Below, piece by piece: positions 51,215 through 57,200 of a stretch of DNA of 64,000 bases (positions are counted from its first letter, which is position 1; every line of letters begins with the position of its first letter). A program made the position numbers and the translations under genes. Origin of the DNA: Rhizomys pruinosus (Eukaryota > Chordata > Mammalia > Rodentia > Spalacidae); NCBI GenBank assembly GCA_009823505.1, contig VZQC01005718.1, positions 793,199 to 857,198 on the forward strand, given 5' to 3'. The notes under the pieces were generated by a model, which saw only the letters and a list, made by a program, of their open reading frames with translations, was not told the origin of the DNA and ran no database searches.

Positions 51215-54200
51215 AAGAAAAAGAGAAAGGGAGGGGAAGGGGGGGAGGGAGGAAGGAAGGAGAGAAGAGGATAGCCCTCATTTTATTTTGACTACTCATG
51301 ACATTTCGTGTCACATGAGCTCTCTGGCCCAGGCTCTGCCCTGCATACACACTGAGTTCAGTTTTTCTGAGTTTCATTTCTCTGCTTTAAATTTTTCATC
51401 TATGAAACAAAAGTTACAGGTGTTTGAGGGTTTAGTACTTGGACCAAGAAGCTCTTCCCTTTCCATCTTTCTTACCATTATGACCACTGCTGATTTGGGG
51501 GAATTCTTCCCAACACAGACATATATCACACACATCACAAATACAGCATATATCTTTCAAACAAACAACCACATATACTTGACCACACATCCTGTTAGAT
51601 GGAAACTGTAGCCAGTCGTGGGAAGCAAAGATTTGCATAAGTGTGGTATAGGAAAAAGATGCATTCACTCTGAGAGGAGTCAAGACACTCAGAAAAGCAT
51701 TGGCCCTCTTTTGTTGGAAGTTAGGGTTGTATCACGGTTGACCACAGGAGAGGGTTTGTGCAAGGCTGAAGTAGGTTTTAGGCAGTCATGTACCTAATGG
51801 TTGTATAAATGGTAGTCAAACAGAATACCTGTTACTTTTGTCCCACCTGGTGTTTTCTGTGTTTGTTCCTCTTGTAAGTTGTTCAGCAAGCCATGGCGCA
51901 GGTGCCACTGAGTGGGCTCCACATTTCTCCATCCAGCTGCAATTCAAACCAAACAGCAGGACAAGAAAGAAGCAGTTTGATAAGAGTTTTTTTTATTTGG
52001 TTGGTTGGTTGGTTTTTTGTTTTTTTGTTGTTGTTGTTGTTGTTGTTTTTGTGTGTGTGTGTGTGTTTGAGACAGGGTCTCCCTGTAGCCCCAGCTGGCC
52101 TGGAACTAACCCTGTAGACCAGGCTGGCCTTGAACTCACAGAGATCTGCCTGCCTCTGCCTCCCAAGTGCTAGGATTAAAAGTGTGTGCCACCACACCCA
52201 GCTTAAAGACCATTCTCAGCTGCCATGTGGGTGCTGGGAGTCAAACCCAGGTCCTCTGCAAGAGCAGTCGGTGCCCTTAACCACTGAGCCATCTCTCCAG
52301 CCCCCATAAGAGTAATTTTATACTGATTCTTTTACCTACACACCACATACAAACATGCATGCACACATATACCACGTACCACACAGACACACTTAACCAC
52401 ATACACTACACATATGCACCACATACCACAGGAAGAACATCACAGAGACACGTTACATATCCATACACACCACTCAGGTCTGTACCTTTGACCTTCCTTA
52501 GCAGAGCTGGACTCCCCATCTAGAAGTCTGCACACTTCCCACAGCCTTGCCTTCTGCACTTTTTCCTCAGGGAATTTCTTGTACTGTGTTGGTGGGCATG
52601 CCAGGCTATTGTGCTCTGTCTCTTCATCTTGGAGGAACAGGTGTCTGCCTTTGATCATTTAGTTTACTTTAGGTGGGATCATCCCACATGTGCCATATCA
52701 ACCAGTGAGTGCTTCAGAACCAAACATCTCATGGGAGGCAGCTCATCCAACAGAAATTCATTCCTTGGAGTTTGGAAATTTCAGTATCAAGGTATTGAGA
52801 AAGCTGATTTTCATTTTGGTTTGGGTTGTTTGCTTGCTTTGTATTTTTAATACATTCTGGCTATGGAGCCTGGAACTTGGAATCTGCTGCCTCTTAAATG
52901 TGGGCCACCATGCCCAGTTTGGTTTGGTTTATGATTTTGTTTTATTCTTTGAAGTTTGTTGTTGTGTGTGTTTGTTTGTTTGTTTGTTTGTTTGTTTGTT
53001 TGAGACAGGGTCTATGTACCCCTGCCTGCCTTGGGAACCTGCTACTACATAGACCAGGCTGGCCTTAGACTAACAGAAATCTGCCTATACCTCTGCTTCC
53101 TGTGCTGGGATTAAAGGAGTGGGCCACCACCTGGTTTGTTTTGTTTTAGTCACCTGGTCTCTAACCTGGACTCATCAACAGCCATATTGTGCATGGCCTT
53201 CTCTTTCTTCTTGCATTTGTTTTGTTACCAGTAGAGCCTCACTTTAATAAATCTCATGACCTCTCAAAAGTCCTATCTCCAAATTCTGGCATCCTGGGAT
53301 TTAGGCTTTCAATTTTTTTTTTCTTTTTTCTTTTTTTTTTTTTTCCTTCTCTTTTGTCATTTTGAGACAAGGTCTTCTTATAGCCCCAAGTGGCCTGGAA
53401 CTCACAGAGATCTACCTATCTCCGCCTCCCAAGTACTGGGATTAAAGGCATGTGCCACCACACCCAGCTTCAACATGGGAATTTTTTGAAGCTGTAATTC
53501 AGCCCACAACATCCCCTACTGATACCCTCAAATTCTCGTTCTTCTCACTTATGAAATACATTTGCCTGTTGCTGGCCTCATGGTAGAGGCCTGTAGTCTC
53601 AGCTTCAGTAGCTTGCGGCTTGAGCCCAGGGGTTTAAGGTCAGCCTAGATATCATAACAAGATCCAACAAATCAATTACAGCTCCAACTTCAGTCCAAAC
53701 TCTCATTTTTTTAATTTTTTTTATTTAATTTTTTATTTATTTCTGTATGTGTATGAATGTACTGTCTGCATGAAGGTTTGTGCACCCGTGTTGTGCAATG
53801 CCGCAGAGGTCAGAAGAGGGTGTCGGATTTCCCTGGAACTGGAGTTCTCCTAGAATTGGAGTTTCAGACAGTTTTTGGCTGCCATGTGGGTGCTGGGGAT
53901 TGAACCCGGGTCCTCTGTAAGAGCGGTCAGCGCTCTTAACCGCTAGGCCATCTCTCCAGCCCCCAAACTCATTTAAGTCAGGTATGATTAAGATTTGAGG
54001 TCTTGGGCCTGGCATGGTGGTATATCCCTTTAATCCCAACACCCAGACACAGAAGCAGGCAGATCTTCAAGTTCCAGGCCAACCAGAGCTACATAGTGAG
54101 ACCCTGTCTCAAAAAAAAACAAAGCAAACAACAACAACAAAAACTTGAGGTCTAATCCTGATGCAAATTCGTCTCCAGGTATGAAGCCAGGTAAGGCTAT

Positions 54201-57200
54201 GTGTTTCTAAAATAGTGTGAGAAGAAGCATGACAGACACTCTCATTCCAAAGAGATACGAAGAAAGAGTGATAGGTCCCAAACACATTTAAGACTTATCA
54301 AGGCAAGTTCAAGTAGGTTCTGAGCTAGAAGAGAGCCTTTAGCCTGCAGTCAAGCAGCTGGCCCCTGTCCCCAGACTATGCTGTCTCAGCCCTTAGTGAT
54401 ACTGCTGTTGGTTCCTAAGGCATTAGGGTCATTCTTTCCTTACAGGATAATATGACATATTTGCAGTGGCATAGCTGTGACTATTCTGAACAAGGCTAGG
54501 AGCCCCCGGCCTTCATTTTGTCCTCTGACCCCTTTAATAAAAGTTCTCAGAGACATCCTTTTGGCCTCCCATGCAGTTCAAAGAGGACCAAGCACCAGGT
54601 AGCTGCTTCTCTTATTGGCAAGTTCCAAGAGCTCCTAGGCAATCTCTTCCCTGTGCACATTTTGATGTTCCTCCAGAACATACTCTTCTTTTGTAATATG
54701 AATCTTGCTGTGCTTGGGGTATGGCTTGAGTGTGTCCTCAGAGGTTTCTCATAGAGGCTTAGTACTAAAGTGTGGCAAGGTGAGAGGTGATGTGATCTTT
54801 AAGGGGTGGAGACTACTGAGGGGATATTCTTCAGCAACTTGGGAACCCTGATGCGTTGTAAGAGTAAGTGGCCCTGAAGTGTTCTGTGGCTTCCTGTTTG
54901 GAGGTGTGATCTTTGTGCGTTGGTATGTCATGTGGGTGTGTGCATGTGCAGGTGTGGAGGTCGGTACCAGTGCATATGTGGGAAATGTAGAGGCCAGAGG
55001 GCAACCTCAGGTGTCCAACACCTTCCTAACGAGGCATTCATCTTAGCTCACCAATTTTGCTAGATTTGATGGCCAGTGAGCTCCAGGCATCCTCGTCCCC
55101 ACCTCCCCACTACTAGGATTACAAGTGTCTGCCACCATATCTGCCTTATTTTACATGGATGCTAGGTATTGAATTCAGGTCCTCATGTTTGGGTGGCAAG
55201 CACTTTACTGACTGAGCCATGTCTCCAGTCCTGATGATGTGATCTTTGACTCTGACATCCCACTGTTTTCATCAAGTGAAGCCTTCACCAGAGCCTATGC
55301 CATAATACTCTTTGACTTTTAGCCTCCAAAACTGAAGTAAACATTCCTTTTCTTCATAAGTAGCTGTCTCTTTTATTATAGTCATTAAAACCAAATGAAT
55401 ATCAATGGATTTTATAGGGAAGAAAAAAAATGAATACAATTAGGTGAGAATTTTCCACATCTTCAGGTCCAGTTCCTTTTTTGTGTAACAATTCCTTGTT
55501 CAATATATCTTTCTCCCCAAATTTTAAAATAGGCAGCAAGAAGAAAGAAAACAATCAGTACCTTCAACAGTTTGCTTAGAAATCTCTTCACCTAAATATA
55601 CTTGTTATCACTCAGTTTCTGCTTGTCTTAAAACACTAGAACCCAGTTCAGCCAAGATCTTTTGTCACTTTATAAGAATCACCTTTCTACTTCCCAGTCC
55701 ATGTTCCAGTTTCCATCTGAGACATCACTAGAAATGTCCTTATGTCTTCATAGCTGTCTCTTACATGAGCCTTAAATCTCTCAGGCTCTACCAGTTACCT
55801 AGCTCCAGATCAACTTTCACATTTCTCAGTATTTCTGTACCCCTACTTTCTGCTGCCAAAACTGTATCAGCATAAGGCTGCCGTAGTAGCTTACCACAGA
55901 TGGGGCTTTAACTGCAGCTATGTTTCTCAGAGTTCCAGAGGGCAAGGTGCCAGCAGGGTGGGTTTCTTCTAAGCCTTTTTCTCTGTGGCTCTAATCACCA
56001 CCTCTTCACTGCTACTTCACATGACCTCCCCTGTTTTCCTCTTATATAATTTTTTTTAATTTTTTTTATTAATTTTTATTTATTTCTGTATGTGTACGAA
56101 TGTACTGTCTGCTTGCAAGTCTGTGCACCCATGTCGTGCAATGCCGCGGAGGTCAGAAGTGGGTGTCGGATTCCAAACATCATGTTTCCTCTTATAAAAA
56201 ATGCCAGTTACGGGCTGGAGAGATGGCCTAGTGGTTAAGAGCGCCGACCGCTCTTACAGAGGACCCGGGTTCAATCCCCAGCACCCACATGGCGGCTGAG
56301 AACAGTGTGAAGCTCCAATTCCAGGAGAACTCCAGTTCCAGGGGAATCCGAGACCTTCTTCTGATCTCTGCGGCGTTGCACGACATGGGTGCACAGACTT
56401 GCATGCAGACAGTACATTCATACACATACAGAAATAAATAAAATTAATAAAAATTAAAAAAAAAAAAAAACGCCAGTTACAGGGCTGGAGAGATGACTCC
56501 GTGGTTGGGAGCACTGGCTGCTCTTGCAGAGGACCCGAGTTTGATTCCCAGCACCCACATGGCAGTTGACTGCTGTCTGCAACTCCAGTTCCAAGAGAAT
56601 CTAGCGCCCTCCTCTCACCTCGCCAGGCATTGCTGACATGGTTGCACTTGCACACACACACAGGCAATACACTCATACACAGAAAGTAAAAATAATAAAA
56701 TGTTAAAAAAATGAAAACACCAGTTACATTGAGGTCCGTTGGCCTCGTTTTAACTTACCATTTTTCATATTTAAAACTTTTGAAATTAGCCTACAGAATA
56801 AAGGGCTTCATGTTGACAGTGTCCTACGCGTACTCTGCTCCCATTCATTCCCACTGCACTCTCTTGTTCCTCCTGTTGGTCCTTTCCTCCCCACAAATAG
56901 TTCCTCTTCTACTTGAAGTAACTGGATATTGAACCCAGAACCTTGTGCATGCTAGGCAAGTGCTCATCCTTGAACTTCCAGTCCTCCCGTCTCAGCCTCC
57001 TGAAGAGCTGAAATTACTGATTGCTCTACCAGGCCCAGCTCCTTTTTCTCCTTTTTAAAAAAGGTGTTTTTTTTTTTTTTTAAGTGTATGCATGTGTACA
57101 CATGTATGTAGGTGCCTTTGGAGGCCAGCATACGGCATTGAAGGTGTCACGTCCCCTGAAGCTGGAGTTATGGGCAGTTAAAAGCTGCCCAACCTGGATG

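Noticed and set aside
51081..51262. CRISPR-like regular repeats
   Set aside because: Simple tetranucleotide microsatellites without spacers in a mammalian genome.
50498..51274. A 258-residue open frame
   Set aside because: It runs through a B1, the 18S fragment, purine microsatellite and 197 N; lysine/glutamate/arginine runs are repeat artefacts.
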